Made by a program: the position numbers and the translations under genes. This document shows, piece after piece, positions 36,532 to 46,219 of a stretch of DNA of 64,000 nt. The first letter of the stretch is position 1; the number at the start of each line of letters is the position of its first letter. Source of the stretch: AWTP1-13 sp963814055 (GTDB lineage: Bacteria; Pseudomonadota; Alphaproteobacteria; Rhizobiales; Hyphomicrobiaceae). The notes beneath the pieces are model-generated. The model worked only from the letters and a program-made list of their open reading frames with translations. It ran no database searches and was not told the origin of the DNA. The DNA is taken from the NCBI GenBank assembly GCA_963814055.1, contig CAWFBJ010000001.1, positions 372,001-436,000 on the forward strand, read 5' to 3'.

Positions 36532-37115
36532 TTTACACGATCGGCAAATATCCTGCGCACCTGATCGATGTCGTGCACGTGGCCGATGGCCGTCGCGTCA
36601 CCATCCGCCCTACCCTGCCGCAGGACGCCGAGCTGCAGCGCACATTCTTTCGATCGCTGTCACCCGAGTCCCGCTATTACCGCTTCATGACGCGGGTGAG
36701 CGAGCTACCCGAGACGCTGGCCGAGCGCTTCACGAGCATCGACTACTGCGCGCATGTCGCCTTGTTGGCCGAAGTGTTCGACGAGAGCGGACACGAAATC
36801 ATGATCGGCGAAGCGAGATACGTCGTCGAGGAGCGCGACCCCACGACGTGCGAATTCGCCATAGCCGTCGCTGACACTTGGCAGGCTTCCGGCATCGCAC
36901 GGGCGCTCCTGGATCGGCTGGAGCGGCAGGCCGCAACGTCGGGCATCCGCCGCATGGTCGCCGATACGCTGATCACCAATAGGGCGATGCAGCGTCTGGC
37001 GGCGCGTGCAGGCTTCACCATCAGGGCAAGCCGCGAGGATGCCACCCTGGCGCGGCTGGAAAAGGCGCTCGGCGGCCCGGTTGGCGCGCCGTCGACGCGG
37101 CCGCAGGCCGCCTGA
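36528..37115 (+). CDS. GNAT-family N-acetyltransferase
   Basis: 195 aa from the GTG at 36528, which overlaps the hydrolase stop by 4 bp. VTIRPTLPQDAELQRTFFRS and SPESRYYRFM open the fold. The acetyl-CoA-binding loop corresponds to VADTWQASGIARALLDRLE (Q/R-x-x-G-x-A pattern). It resembles the GNAT modules found in protein lysine acetyltransferases such as Pat, but without the other domains. The target is unknown. Confidence 0.83.
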   Translation: MIYTIGKYPAHLIDVVHVADGRRVTIRPTLPQDAELQRTFFRSLSPESRYYRFMTRVSELPETLAERFTSIDYCAHVALLAEVFDESGHEIMIGEARYVVEERDPTTCEFAIAVADTWQASGIARALLDRLERQAATSGIRRMVADTLITNRAMQRLAARAGFTIRASREDATLARLEKALGGPVGAPSTRPQAA

Positions 37116-37162
37116 TCAAACCACACGTGTTCATGAGCAAGCCGAGCAACTGGAGACAGACG

Positions 37163-38483
37163 ATGACCCTGACAGAGCAAGAACCCCGAGACCCTTGTGC
37201 TGCACGCGGGCCCCCGCAGCGACGCCTCCACCGGCGCCGTGGCCATGCCGATCTACCAGACCACGTCCTATCAATTCCGCAGCACGGAGCACGCGGCCAA
37301 TCTGTTCGCGCTCAAGGACTTCGGCAACATCTACTCGCGCATCATGAACCCCACCTGCGATGCGCTGGAGCAGAAGATCGCCGCGCTGGAAGGTGGCGTG
37401 GCAGCACTTGGCGTCGGCTCCGGGCAGGCGGCGTCGGCCATGGCCGTCCAGAACCTGTGCCGGCCGGGCGACAACATCGTCAGCTCCACCGATCTCTACG
37501 GCGGCACCTGGAACCTGTTCGCCAACACGCTGCCCTCCATGGGCATCACCGTACGCTTCGCCGATCCGGCCGACCCGGAGGCCTTCCGCCGCGCCACCGA
37601 CGATCGCACCCGCGCCTACTACGCCGAGACGCTGCCCAATCCGAAGCTCACCGTATTTCCGATCGGCGAGGTGGCTGCGATCGGGCGCTCGCTCGGCGTG
37701 CCCCTGATCATGGACAACACGGCGGCGCCACTGATCTGCCGGCCGTTCGACCACGGCGCGGCCATCGTCGTGCATTCCACCACCAAGTACATCGGCGGAC
37801 ACGGCACCTCGATCGGCGGCATGATCGTCGACGGCGGCAACTTCGACTGGGCGGCGCATGCCAAGCGCTTCCCGATGTTCAGCGCGCCCGAGCCCAGCTA
37901 CCACGGCGTGATCTGGAACGAGGCGGTCAAGCCGATGGGACCGATCGCCTACATCATCCGGGCGCGGGTGGTCCTGCTGCGCGATATCGGCTCGTCCATG
38001 AGCCCGTTCAACGCGTTCCAGTTCATCCAGGGGCTCGAGACGCTGCCGCTGCGAATGCGCGAGCACTGCCGCAACGCCGCCGAGGTCGCCCTCTATCTGC
38101 AGCGGCACCCTGCCGTTACCCGCGTCATCTATGCCGGCATGCACGCGAACGCCGAGCAACGCCGCCGCGCCGCCGCGTATCTGAAGGGTGGGTTCGGTGG
38201 CCTGGTCGGCTTCGAGTTGAAGGCAGGCCGAGAGGCGGGCGCGCGCTTCATCGATGCGCTCAAGATGTTCTACCACGTGGCCAACATCGGCGACGCACGG
38301 TCGCTGGCCATTCATCCGGCGAGCACCACGCACTCGCAGCTGAGCCCGGACGATCAAGCCGCAAGTGGTGTGACACCCGGCTACATCCGCCTCTCGGTCG
38401 GCATCGAGCACATCGACGACATCATTGCCGATCTGGACCAGGCACTGGCCGCTGCCGCGCAGTCGATGTCCAAGGCGGCCTGA
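37163..38483 (+). CDS. metY: O-acetylhomoserine sulfhydrylase-type PLP enzyme, 5' frame broken by one base
   Basis: A Cys/Met-metabolism PLP enzyme (MetY-like; makes homocysteine or methionine precursors from O-acetylhomoserine). The ATG at 37163 follows GGAGACAG. MTLTEQEP is separated by one extra C in the run at 37184-37187 from ETLVLHAGPRSDASTG in the next frame. The rest is intact: YGGTWNLF, the PLP lysine in HSTTKYIGGHG, and SLAIHPASTTHSQL near the end. Length fits the family (about 435 aa). Cystathionine gamma-synthase or methionine gamma-lyase activity cannot be excluded by eye. Confidence 0.85.
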
Positions 38484-38634
38484 AAGACGGACGAGCGTAT
38501 CCGGCAGGGCAGCGCGAATGAGCCTGCCCATGCTGGATCGCTCTGAAGGGGGCGCGCCACGACAACGAGTTCCCGCCCTGAATTCACGGATCAAGGAACG
38601 CGACCGAAGTCGTCAAACTTTATGGAGAAGCAAC

Positions 38635-38823
38635 ATGAGACTCATCCAAGCCGCCACTGCAATTACGCTGATCGCCATCGCTATCGCGCTGTTGGGCGTC
38701 ACCATCATCAACGCCGAGTCCTCAACGCAGGCGGCTACGGTGCCCGCATCGAATGCGATCAATGTAATGCAAATGATGATCGATGCGAAGGATCTCCCCA
38801 TTGAGCAGTTCGACGCTCACTGA
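38635..38823 (+). CDS. Small exported or membrane-anchored peptide
   Basis: A 62-aa product with one hydrophobic N-terminal helix (about 6-26), then a short polar tail ending LPIEQFDAH. GGAGAAGC precedes the ATG. Short proteins of this kind (helix plus a tail with M-x-x-AKDLP-x-E-x-F/Y-D) recur in rhizobial genomes, with no function known to me. Confidence 0.55.
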   Translation: MRLIQAATAITLIAIAIALLGVTIINAESSTQAATVPASNAINVMQMMIDAKDLPIEQFDAH

Positions 38824-38956
38824 GGACGATGCTGATTGCCGCGGCGCATTCATTACTTGCGCCGCGACGACTTTGACGGCTACGGGAGCGCCGGATCGGC
38901 AATAGGCCGTTGATCAGACAAATCCTTGCCACGCATTCGGCAACGACTCGCGCTCG

Positions 38957-40516
38957 CTATAGAGCGACTTCTATCAAGTAGGGTCCTTGCGAGCGCAGGC
39001 CGGCATTCAGGCCCTTCACCAGCTGATCGCAGGTCTTGGCGCGGGATGCCTCCACGCCCATGCCACGCGCGAGCGAAACCCAATCGAGATCGGGGCGACC
39101 GATGGACAGCATGTCGACGGCGCGCGGCCCGGGGTTCTTCACGCCGACGTTGGTCAGCTCGCCACGCAGAATGTTGTAGGTGCCGTTGGCGAAAATCAGC
39201 ACGGTGACGTCCAGGCCTTCGCGCGCCATGGTCCACAGGGATTGCAGCGTGTACATGGCGCTGCCATCACCCTCCAGCGCGATGACCTTGCGGTCGGGGC
39301 AGGCGATGGCAGCGCCGATCGCGACGGGCATGCCATAGCCGATGGAGCCACCACGGTTGTTGATCCAGTCATGCGGTGGGGCGCCAGCGGTTTCGGGGAA
39401 GAACTCCCGACCCGTGGTCACGCTTTCATCCACAACGATCGCGCCTTCGGGCAACATGGCGCCGAGGATGGAAGCAATCGTCGCCGGCGTGATGGCGCCG
39501 GTCGGAAGCGCGGGCCGGCGTGGCGCTGCGACCCCGGCAGGCGCCGACTTCATGGCCCCGAGCTCAATGGCCAAGGCCTCGAGCGCGGCGTGCATGTCTT
39601 CCTCGACGCCGGCCAGCTTGGTGGACCTGGCATTGCCCGGCATCAGCAGGCTGGGCTTGTCGGGATAGGCGAAGAACGCGACGGGTTCGCGCGCGCCGAC
39701 GAGCACCAGGTTGCCGGCCTCGCGCATCACGCCCAGCGCTTTCTCGACGACATAGGGGATGCGCTCGACCTGGACGCGGCCGGCGCCGCGCTCGAGCCGG
39801 GTATTGGCGCCTTCGGTCAGAATACCGCAGCCGGTCTTGGCCGCGATCCGCCCCGCCAGTTCGAGACAGGAATGGCGCAGGGCATCGCCGCCCATCAGCA
39901 GGGTCGCTCTTTCCCCGCTGCGCAACATGGCAGCCGCCGCCTTGACCGCATCGTCCGAAACCTTTGGGGGCGCCGCGGGAGGTTGGGTTTCGGCGATTGC
40001 CTCGGCCGCGCCCCAGGCGGTGTCGGCCGGCAGGATCAGTGTGGCTATCTGCCCGGGCGTTTGCCGCGCCGCCTCGATGGCCAAGGCGCCATCGGCCGCG
40101 ACCGTGCCGGCGTTGGGGGAGGTCTTGACCCAATGCGACATGGGCGCGGCCACGCCTTCGATGTCGGAGGTGAGCGGGGCGTCGTAGGCGATGTGATAGG
40201 TCGCATGCTCGCCGACGATGTTGACGATGCCGGAGTTTGCCTTCTTGGCGTTGTGCAGATTGGCCAGCCCGTTGGCGAGGCCCGGACCCAGATGCAGCAA
40301 GGTGGAGGCCGGCTTGTCCAGCATCCGATAGTAGCCGTCGGCCGCGCCGGTCACCACGCCTTCGAACAGGCCGAGCACGCAACGCATGCCCGGCACCTTG
40401 TCCAGCGCGGCGACAAAGTGCATTTCCGAAGTGCCCGGATTGGTGAAGCAGATGTTCACACCTCCGGCGAGCAGGGTCCGCACCAGGCTTTCTGCACCGT
40501 TCATTTCGTCAGCCAT
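38957..40516 (-). CDS. Thiamine-diphosphate-dependent enzyme (acetolactate-synthase-like large subunit)
   Basis: About 519 aa from the ATG at 40516 (GGAG upstream); another ATG at 40531 is in frame. The N-terminal PYR domain includes CFTNPGTSEMHFVAALD with the conserved Glu region and LFEGVVTGAADGYYRM. The middle domain has LLMGGDALRH. The C-terminal PP domain has the ThDP-binding motif GDGSAMYTLQSLWTMAREGL...N. The closest pattern is the acetolactate synthase/benzoylformate decarboxylase group. No small regulatory subunit is nearby, so it is more likely a catabolic decarboxylase or lyase than the biosynthetic enzyme. Confidence 0.85.
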   Translation of the reverse strand: MADEMNGAESLVRTLLAGGVNICFTNPGTSEMHFVAALDKVPGMRCVLGLFEGVVTGAADGYYRMLDKPASTLLHLGPGLANGLANLHNAKKANSGIVNIVGEHATYHIAYDAPLTSDIEGVAAPMSHWVKTSPNAGTVAADGALAIEAARQTPGQIATLILPADTAWGAAEAIAETQPPAAPPKVSDDAVKAAAAMLRSGERATLLMGGDALRHSCLELAGRIAAKTGCGILTEGANTRLERGAGRVQVERIPYVVEKALGVMREAGNLVLVGAREPVAFFAYPDKPSLLMPGNARSTKLAGVEEDMHAALEALAIELGAMKSAPAGVAAPRRPALPTGAITPATIASILGAMLPEGAIVVDESVTTGREFFPETAGAPPHDWINNRGGSIGYGMPVAIGAAIACPDRKVIALEGDGSAMYTLQSLWTMAREGLDVTVLIFANGTYNILRGELTNVGVKNPGPRAVDMLSIGRPDLDWVSLARGMGVEASRAKTCDQLVKGLNAGLRSQGPYLIEVAL

Positions 40517-40706
40517 CAGGCCAAGCTCCATTCGTAGGTTTCACTGCCGGGGCTGCCGATCGGCTTCCTGGTGGCGGACGGAGCCTAATCCGAAATGGGG
40601 TGTGGTTCCAACCGTGCGCAAGTGGCGACCTGGGGCCCGCCGAAGGCATCGCTCGCCGCACCAGATTTACTGCACGACGCGCAGGGATGCCGGATCGAGG
40701 AAAGGA

Positions 40707-41759
40707 TCAGGATTGCGATGCCGGCCTGGCGGTGCTGCCGCGGCTCACGAGTTCGAACGGCAAGGTCTGGAAGGCGACGTGCGGCCTGCCCTCGAGGCGC
40801 GCGATGACCTGCTCGGCGGCAGCCCGTCCGATCTCGATGATGGGGGTGCGGATGCTGGTCAGGGCCGGCGTCTGCGTTGCGCCGAGATCGGTGTTGTCGA
40901 CGCCGGTGATCGAGACTTCGTCCGGAATTCGCACACCCGCCGCGCGGCACGCCATCATCCCGCCGACCGCAAACACGTCGTTGGTGGCAACGACTGCCGT
41001 GGGGCGCTTGTCGAGGTCGAGGAGCCGCCCCATCATGCCGGACGCGGCGGCGAGATCGATCGGTCCGTATTGCACGCAGCGGTCATCGAGTGTGAGACCG
41101 GCCTGCGAGAGGGCGGCGCGCATACCCGCCCCGCGTTCCGTGGCGCGGTCGTTGCCGTCGGTCACTGCGCTGAGCAACCCGAAGCGGCGGTGACCGAGGC
41201 CAATAAGATGACGCGTCATCTCGAAGGTCGCCGCCCTGTTGTCGAAACCGATGCTCGGATGCTGGCGCATGGGGTCCACGCCCCACGTCAGGACGTAGGG
41301 GCGGCCATAGTCTTCGAGCAGGGCAAACAGCGCCGCATCGTGATGCAGGCCGACGAACACGAAGGCATCGACGCCGCGCCCGACAAGCTGCTCGGTGATG
41401 CGCACTTCCACGTTCAGATCGTAATGATGTTCGGCCAGCACGAGCGAATAGCCGTTGCTGTCGAGCACGGCCTGCATGGCGCTCGTGGTGCGGGCATAGA
41501 GCGCGTAGTCGAACGACGGCACCACCGCGCCGATCATCCGGCTGCGGTGGCTGCGCAGGGCGCGGGCCGCGCCGTGCGGTACGTAGCGCAACTTGGTGAC
41601 GGCATCGCGCACCAGCCGCCGGGTCTTGGCGTCGACCTGGTCGGGCGAGTTGATGACGCGCGACACGGTGGCCGTAGATACGCCCGCAAGGCGCGCTACG
41701 TCCTTTGCACTCGAGCGGCTGCGGCCTGCGGCGTCACGGTCTGCGGGCGCGGTCGGCAT
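40707..41759 (-). CDS. LacI-family transcriptional regulator
   Basis: 350 aa. The N-terminal helix-turn-helix is SAKDVARLAGVSTATVSRVI (about 17-36) with the hinge RYVPHGAARALRS. A periplasmic-binding-protein-like sugar domain follows, for example PTAVVATNDVFAVGGM and VSITGVDNTDLG. It is divergent from the ABC importer/sulfatase operon and almost certainly controls it. Two matching operator-like sites lie between the two starts. Confidence 0.93.
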   Translation of the reverse strand: MPTAPADRDAAGRSRSSAKDVARLAGVSTATVSRVINSPDQVDAKTRRLVRDAVTKLRYVPHGAARALRSHRSRMIGAVVPSFDYALYARTTSAMQAVLDSNGYSLVLAEHHYDLNVEVRITEQLVGRGVDAFVFVGLHHDAALFALLEDYGRPYVLTWGVDPMRQHPSIGFDNRAATFEMTRHLIGLGHRRFGLLSAVTDGNDRATERGAGMRAALSQAGLTLDDRCVQYGPIDLAAASGMMGRLLDLDKRPTAVVATNDVFAVGGMMACRAAGVRIPDEVSITGVDNTDLGATQTPALTSIRTPIIEIGRAAAEQVIARLEGRPHVAFQTLPFELVSRGSTARPASQS

Positions 41760-41797
41760 CGACGGAGGCCTTTGTCGGCGTCTTTGTGGAATGCGAC

Positions 41798-41811
41798 TGA
41801 ACTCGATTACA
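41798..41811 (-). promoter_or_regulatory. Candidate LacI operator, regulator-proximal
   Basis: The minus strand reads TGTAATCGAGTTCA, an imperfect palindrome around a central TCGA typical of LacI-type operators. It matches the second site at 41887-41900 in its first nine bases and its last two. Located about 40 bp upstream of the lacI start, suited to autorepression. Confidence 0.5.
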
Positions 41812-41886
41812 TAGGCTGCTTACTCGCCACTCCTCAATGTATATAAGCGATGGCTTGTCTGGCGGGCAAGTTGCTGATACCGTCAA

Positions 41887-41900
41887 TGTAATCGAATACA
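41887..41900 (+). promoter_or_regulatory. Candidate LacI operator, importer-proximal
   Basis: TGTAATCGAATACA is a near-perfect palindrome with central CG. It lies about 75 bp upstream of the importer's first gene and about 89 bp from the partner site, allowing repression by DNA looping or by blocking both promoters. Confidence 0.5.
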
Positions 41901-41975
41901 AGAATGCGCGCCAACCGCCCGGATGAGAGCGGGACTGCGCGACCCGAGGAATCCCAACGCCTGGAGGTATGTTCC

Positions 41976-43394
41976 ATGACGAAGCGCTCCCGCCAGAAGA
42001 GTCCCCGCCTAGTCTCCAGCCGGCGCGATGTGCTGCGCTACGGCGCGGGGCTCGGGATCGCCGGCGTGCTGGCCCCGCAGTTCGCGGCTTCCGCTTTCGC
42101 CCAGGCCGACGACCTTGCGCCCTACACTGCGGCCAAGATCAACTGGCGCCAGGCCGAGGGCGAGCAGATCACCATCGCAGTCATCCCGGCCAGCTACTTC
42201 GAGAACCTGATCTCGCTGCAGCCTCAGTTCGAGGCGCTGACCGGCGTCAAGCTGCGCTTCGAGAAGGTGCCGCCGGGACAGATCCGGCAGAAGGCGCTGC
42301 TCGACCTGTCGTCGAAGACAGCCACCTACGCGACGCACGCCGCCGACCCGATGTACTACCCGCTGTACGTGTCCAACAAATGGGTCGAGCCGCTCGACCA
42401 CTACCTGAGCGACGCTTCCCTCACCGATCCGGCCTGGTTCAAGTACGACGACATCATCAAGGCCTGGCGCGATGCCGACTCGATGGACGGCAAGCCCTAC
42501 GGCATTCCCTACGACGGCGAAGTGACGGTGCAGGTCTATCGCAAGGACCTGTACGGCGAAAAAGGCCTGAAACCGGCAGACACCTACGAGCAGCTCGTCA
42601 GCAACGCCAAGGCGCTGACCGACGCCAGTGCCCGCACCTACGGCCTCGCGTTGCGCGGCTTCGCCGGCGCGGGCCAGAACATGTACATCTACCCGTCGCT
42701 GTTGCGCGGCTTCGGCGGCAGCTGGATGACCGGCAACACTGTCGTCGTCAATTCGCCCGAAGCGGTGAACGCGCTCACCTGGTACGTCGACACGCTCGGC
42801 CAATACGCGCCGCCGGCCGTGCGCAACTGGAACTGGCCCGACATCGCCGATGCGTTCTCGCAAGGCACGATCGCGACCTATATCGACGCGCACTCTTCCG
42901 CGGCGGTCATCAACAATCCCGAAAAATCGAAGGTCGTCGGCAAGATCGCCTACGCGCGCTGGCCCAAGGGACCGAGCGGCAAGCGCGTCACGTCGATCTG
43001 GAACTGGGGCTTTCCCATCAATGCGGCCCTCAGCGACAAGGCCAAGAAGGCGACCTGGCTGTTCATCACCTGGGCGGCTTCGGCGGAGACGCAGGCGCGC
43101 ACCTCGTGGAAGTTTGCGGGCGCCGCCAAGCGCTCGGGCATCAACCGCGTCTCGCTCTGGAAGTCCGCCGAGTTCGCGGATGCGATGAAGGGTGCGGGCG
43201 ACAACTTCATTCCGGCCGCACTGGAGTCGCTGGAACACGACACCGACGTCGATTGGCGTCCGCGCGTGCCGCAGTGGCCCGCTATCGGCGAGACCATGGC
43301 GACGGCGATCCAGGCCGCGCTCGTCGGCCAGAAGAAGCCCAAGGAAGCGCTCGACGAGGCGCAAGCCCGCATCCAGCAGATCCTGAAAGGCTGA
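41976..43394 (+). CDS. ABC importer sugar-type substrate-binding protein with Tat signal
   Basis: About 472 aa from the ATG at 41976 (CTGGAGG upstream). The leader contains SSRRDVLRYGAGLGIAGVLA, a twin-arginine signal. The mature protein is of the MalE/UgpB type (family 1 solute-binding): TIAVIPASYFENLISLQPQF, PYDGEVTVQVYRKDLY and FSQGTIATYIDAHSSAAVI. It is the first gene of an operon continuing with two permeases, an ATPase, a sulfatase and its activating enzyme. The ligand may therefore be a sulfated sugar or sugar-like ester. This gene is intact, unlike the next four. Confidence 0.9.
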   Translation: MTKRSRQKSPRLVSSRRDVLRYGAGLGIAGVLAPQFAASAFAQADDLAPYTAAKINWRQAEGEQITIAVIPASYFENLISLQPQFEALTGVKLRFEKVPPGQIRQKALLDLSSKTATYATHAADPMYYPLYVSNKWVEPLDHYLSDASLTDPAWFKYDDIIKAWRDADSMDGKPYGIPYDGEVTVQVYRKDLYGEKGLKPADTYEQLVSNAKALTDASARTYGLALRGFAGAGQNMYIYPSLLRGFGGSWMTGNTVVVNSPEAVNALTWYVDTLGQYAPPAVRNWNWPDIADAFSQGTIATYIDAHSSAAVINNPEKSKVVGKIAYARWPKGPSGKRVTSIWNWGFPINAALSDKAKKATWLFITWAASAETQARTSWKFAGAAKRSGINRVSLWKSAEFADAMKGAGDNFIPAALESLEHDTDVDWRPRVPQWPAIGETMATAIQAALVGQKKPKEALDEAQARIQQILKG

Positions 43395-43404
43395 CGTCAG
43401 CCCG

Positions 43405-44302
43405 ATGGTCGAGGGGCGGCCCGCGCCGACGCTGGAGGCACAGGAGCGCCGATTTGCGCTGGCGCTGTTCGTGCCGGCGCTGGCCGTGCTGCTGCTGACG
43501 ACGACGGTGCCGCTGGTCTACCTCGTGTGGAACAGCCTGCATCGCCTCGACCTCGCGCATGCCGTGGCTCTCCGGGTTTGCCGGCCTCGGCAACTACACG
43601 AAGATGGGCGGCGACCCGCGTTTCTGGAACTCGCTGCTCCTCACCTTCATCTACACCGCCTCGACCGTCGTGCTGCAGGTTGCGATCGGCCTGTCGCTCG
43701 CGCTGCTGGTGATGCAGATTCCGAAGGGCCAGGGCATCCTGCGCATCGCGGCGATCCTGCCGATCGTGCTGGCGCCGGTGGTCGTCGGCCTGTTCTGGCG
43801 CACGCTGGTGCTGGCGCCAGACTTCGGCCTCGTCGACCTGGTGACGCGCACGCTCGGCCTCGGCAGCTACAACTGGCTCGGCGATCCGCAGCTGGCGCTG
43901 ATCTCGGTGATCGCCATCCACACCTGGCAATGGACGCCGTTCGCGTTCCTGGTGCTGCTGGCGACGCTCGCGACCTTGCCGCCCGACGTCTACGAAGCCG
44001 CCCGGCTCGACCGCGCCGGCGCCTGGCAGCGCTTTCGCCACATCACCCTGCCGCTGATCCGGCCGGCCATCGTGATGGTGGTGATCCTGCGCATGATGAC
44101 GGCGCTGTCGGCCTTCGCGGCGATCTTCGCGGCAACCGGCGGCGGGCCGGGCTCGGCCACCGAGATCCTGAACCTGTACGCCTACCGCACATCCTTCACG
44201 GAGCTGAACCTGGGCTACGGCGCGTCGCTCGCGGTGGTGCTGCTGTCGATCACGCTCGCGGTGTCGTATCTGATGTTCCGGCTGCGGCGGGCAAGATCAT
44301 GA
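43405..44302 (+). CDS. ABC importer permease 1 (MalF-type), one frame break
   Basis: An inner-membrane permease of about 298 aa. The first 50 residues (MVEGRPAPTLEAQERRFALA and a first helix, to NSLHRLDLA) join to MPWLSGFAGLGNYTKMGGDP in the next frame if one base near 43558 is removed. The remainder has five further helices and the ATPase-contact loop EAARLDRAGAWQRFRHITLP (EAA motif). The stop overlaps the start of permease 2 (ATGA). The break looks like a sequencing insertion because codon use and motifs on both sides are intact. Confidence 0.85.
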
Positions 44303-45142
44303 TGCGGCGCTCGGCAATCCGGCATGTGGCGCTGGCGGCGATCGCGGGCGCGGGGCTCGCGGTCTGGGTGTTTCCCGTCATCTGGGGGCTGCTCACGTCG
44401 TTCAAGACCGAGCGCGACGTGCTCGCCTATCCGCCGGTGTGGCTCTTCAAGCCGACGCTCGACAACTATCGCGAGGTGATGTTCGGCGCGTCGTCGATCC
44501 TGCCGAACCTCTGGTCGAGCTGTCGTGGTTTCGACCTCGGCGACACTGCTGACGATGCTGTTTGCCGTGCCTGCCGCCTACGCGCTGGCGCGGCTGCGCT
44601 ATCCGGCCAAGCGCGCATCGGGCTTCTACGTGCTGGCGACGCAGATGCTGCCGCCGGTCGGCCTCATCATTCCCTACTACCTCGCGCTGCAGAAGATCGG
44701 CTGGCTCGACACCTACAGCGGCCTCACCGTCATCTACCTCACCTTCTCGCTGCCGTTCGCGATCTGGCTGATGGTGTCGTACTTCGAGGATGTGCCGTTC
44801 GAGATGGAGGAGGCCGCACTGCTGGACCGCGCCGGGCGCCTGCGCACGCTCTGGTACGTGATCCTGCCGCAGGTGCGCGGCGGCATCGCCGTCACGGCCA
44901 TCTTCGTGTTTCTCAATGCCTGGAACGAGTTCATGTTCGCCGTCGTGCTCGGCGGCAACCGCGTGCGCCCCGTCACGGTGGCGATGTTCAACTTCATCTC
45001 GGTCGAGCAGACGCAGTGGTCGCGGCTCGCCGCCGGCGCGATGCTGGCGATGGCGCCCGTCATCCTGATCGGCATCTTCGCGCAGCGCCACATCGTCAAG
45101 GGACTGACCGTCGGCGCGGTCAAGGGCGGAGGCCGGCGATGA
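44299..45142 (+). CDS. ABC importer permease 2 (MalG-type), one frame break
   Basis: About 280 aa. It opens MMRRSAIRHVALAAIAGAGL and runs to SSILPNLWSS. After removing one T at about 44521 it continues VVVSTSATLLTMLFAVPAAY. The EAA loop EEAALLDRAGRLRTLWYVIL and WNEFMFAVVLGG, typical of MalG-type permeases, are present. It overlaps permease 1 and the ATPase gene by 4 bp each (ATGA), so the importer genes are tightly coupled. Confidence 0.85.
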
Positions 45143-46195
45143 GCGGATCGGCCAGCGTGCGCTTCGAAGGCGTTGGTCAAGCGTCACGGCACGACGACCG
45201 TGCTGCACGGCATCGACCTCGCCATCGAGCCGGGCGAGTTCTTCGTGCTGCTCGGGCCTTCGGGCTCCGGCAAGACGACGACGCTGCGCATCCTGGCGGG
45301 GCTGGAATCGGTGAGCGGCGGCCGCGTGCTGATGGACGGCGCCGACGTCACCAACAAGGAGCCCGGCGAGCGCGACGTCGCGATGGTGTTCCAGAGCTAC
45401 GCGCTCTACCCGCACATGACGGTGGCGCAGAACATCGGCTTTCCGCTGAAGATGGTCGGCACGCAAGCCGGCCGAGATCGCGCGCCTGGTGGCGGAAGCC
45501 GCCGCCAAGGTCAACATCGCCCACCTGCTCGAGCGCAAGCCCGGCCAGCTGTCGGGCGGCCAGCAGCAGCGTTGCGCGCTGGCGCGCGCCATCGTGCGCC
45601 AGCCGCGCCTGTTCCTGCTCGACGAGCCGCTGTCGAACCTCGACGCCAAGCTGCGCCTGGAGACGCGGCTCGAACTGCACGAGCTGCAGCGCGCGCTCGG
45701 CACGACCACGGTCTATGTGACGCACGACCAGGAAGAGGCGATGACGCTGGCCGACCGCATCGCCGTGTTCATGGACGGCCGCATCGCCCAGGTCGGCACG
45801 CCGCGCGAGGTCTTCGCAAAGCCGCAAACGATGGACGTCGCCGGCTTCGTCGGCACGCCGCAGATGAACCTGCTGCCGGGCACGTGGGCCGGCAGCAGCG
45901 TGACCGTCGCCGGCCACGCGCTGCCCGTTGCGAAAGTCGCCCCCGCGTCCAGGGACGTCATGCTCGGCGTGCGGCCCAGCGACCTGCGCATCGCCGCGAG
46001 CGGCCTGCCCGCGCGCATCGAACGCGATCGAGGACCTCGGCGACAGCGCCATCGTCAGCCTCACCGCGGACGGCCGGCTGCTGAAGCTGAAGGGCGACCC
46101 GCAGCAGATCGGGCAGCGCAGGCGACCGCGTCTTCCTGAGCTTCGCGCCCGAGGCCGCGCATCTGTTCGACCCGCACAGCGGCGCCCGGCTCTAA
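45139..46195 (+). CDS. ABC importer ATPase (MalK/UgpC-type), four frame breaks
   Basis: All parts of a MalK-type ATPase of about 350 aa can be read across frames: MSGSASVRFEGV | VKRHGTTTVLHGIDL, Walker A GPSGSGKTT, Q-loop MVFQSYALYPHMTV, | the signature LSGGQQQR, Walker B LFLLDEPLSNLDAKLR, H-loop TVYVTHDQEEAM, and a TOBE domain | IEDLGDSAIVSL | GDRVFLSFAPEAAHLFDP. The joins need removal of single bases near 45173, 45464-45471, 46020-46023 and 46120. Every break is a +1 insertion, which suggests uncorrected read errors rather than decay. Confidence 0.82.
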
Positions 46196-46219
46196 CGCCG
46201 CCGAGCGCCGACAACACGG

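Noticed and set aside
37131..38594. 487-codon minus-strand open frame opposite metY
   Set aside because: It is the antisense shadow of a conserved PLP enzyme, with no domain pattern of its own.
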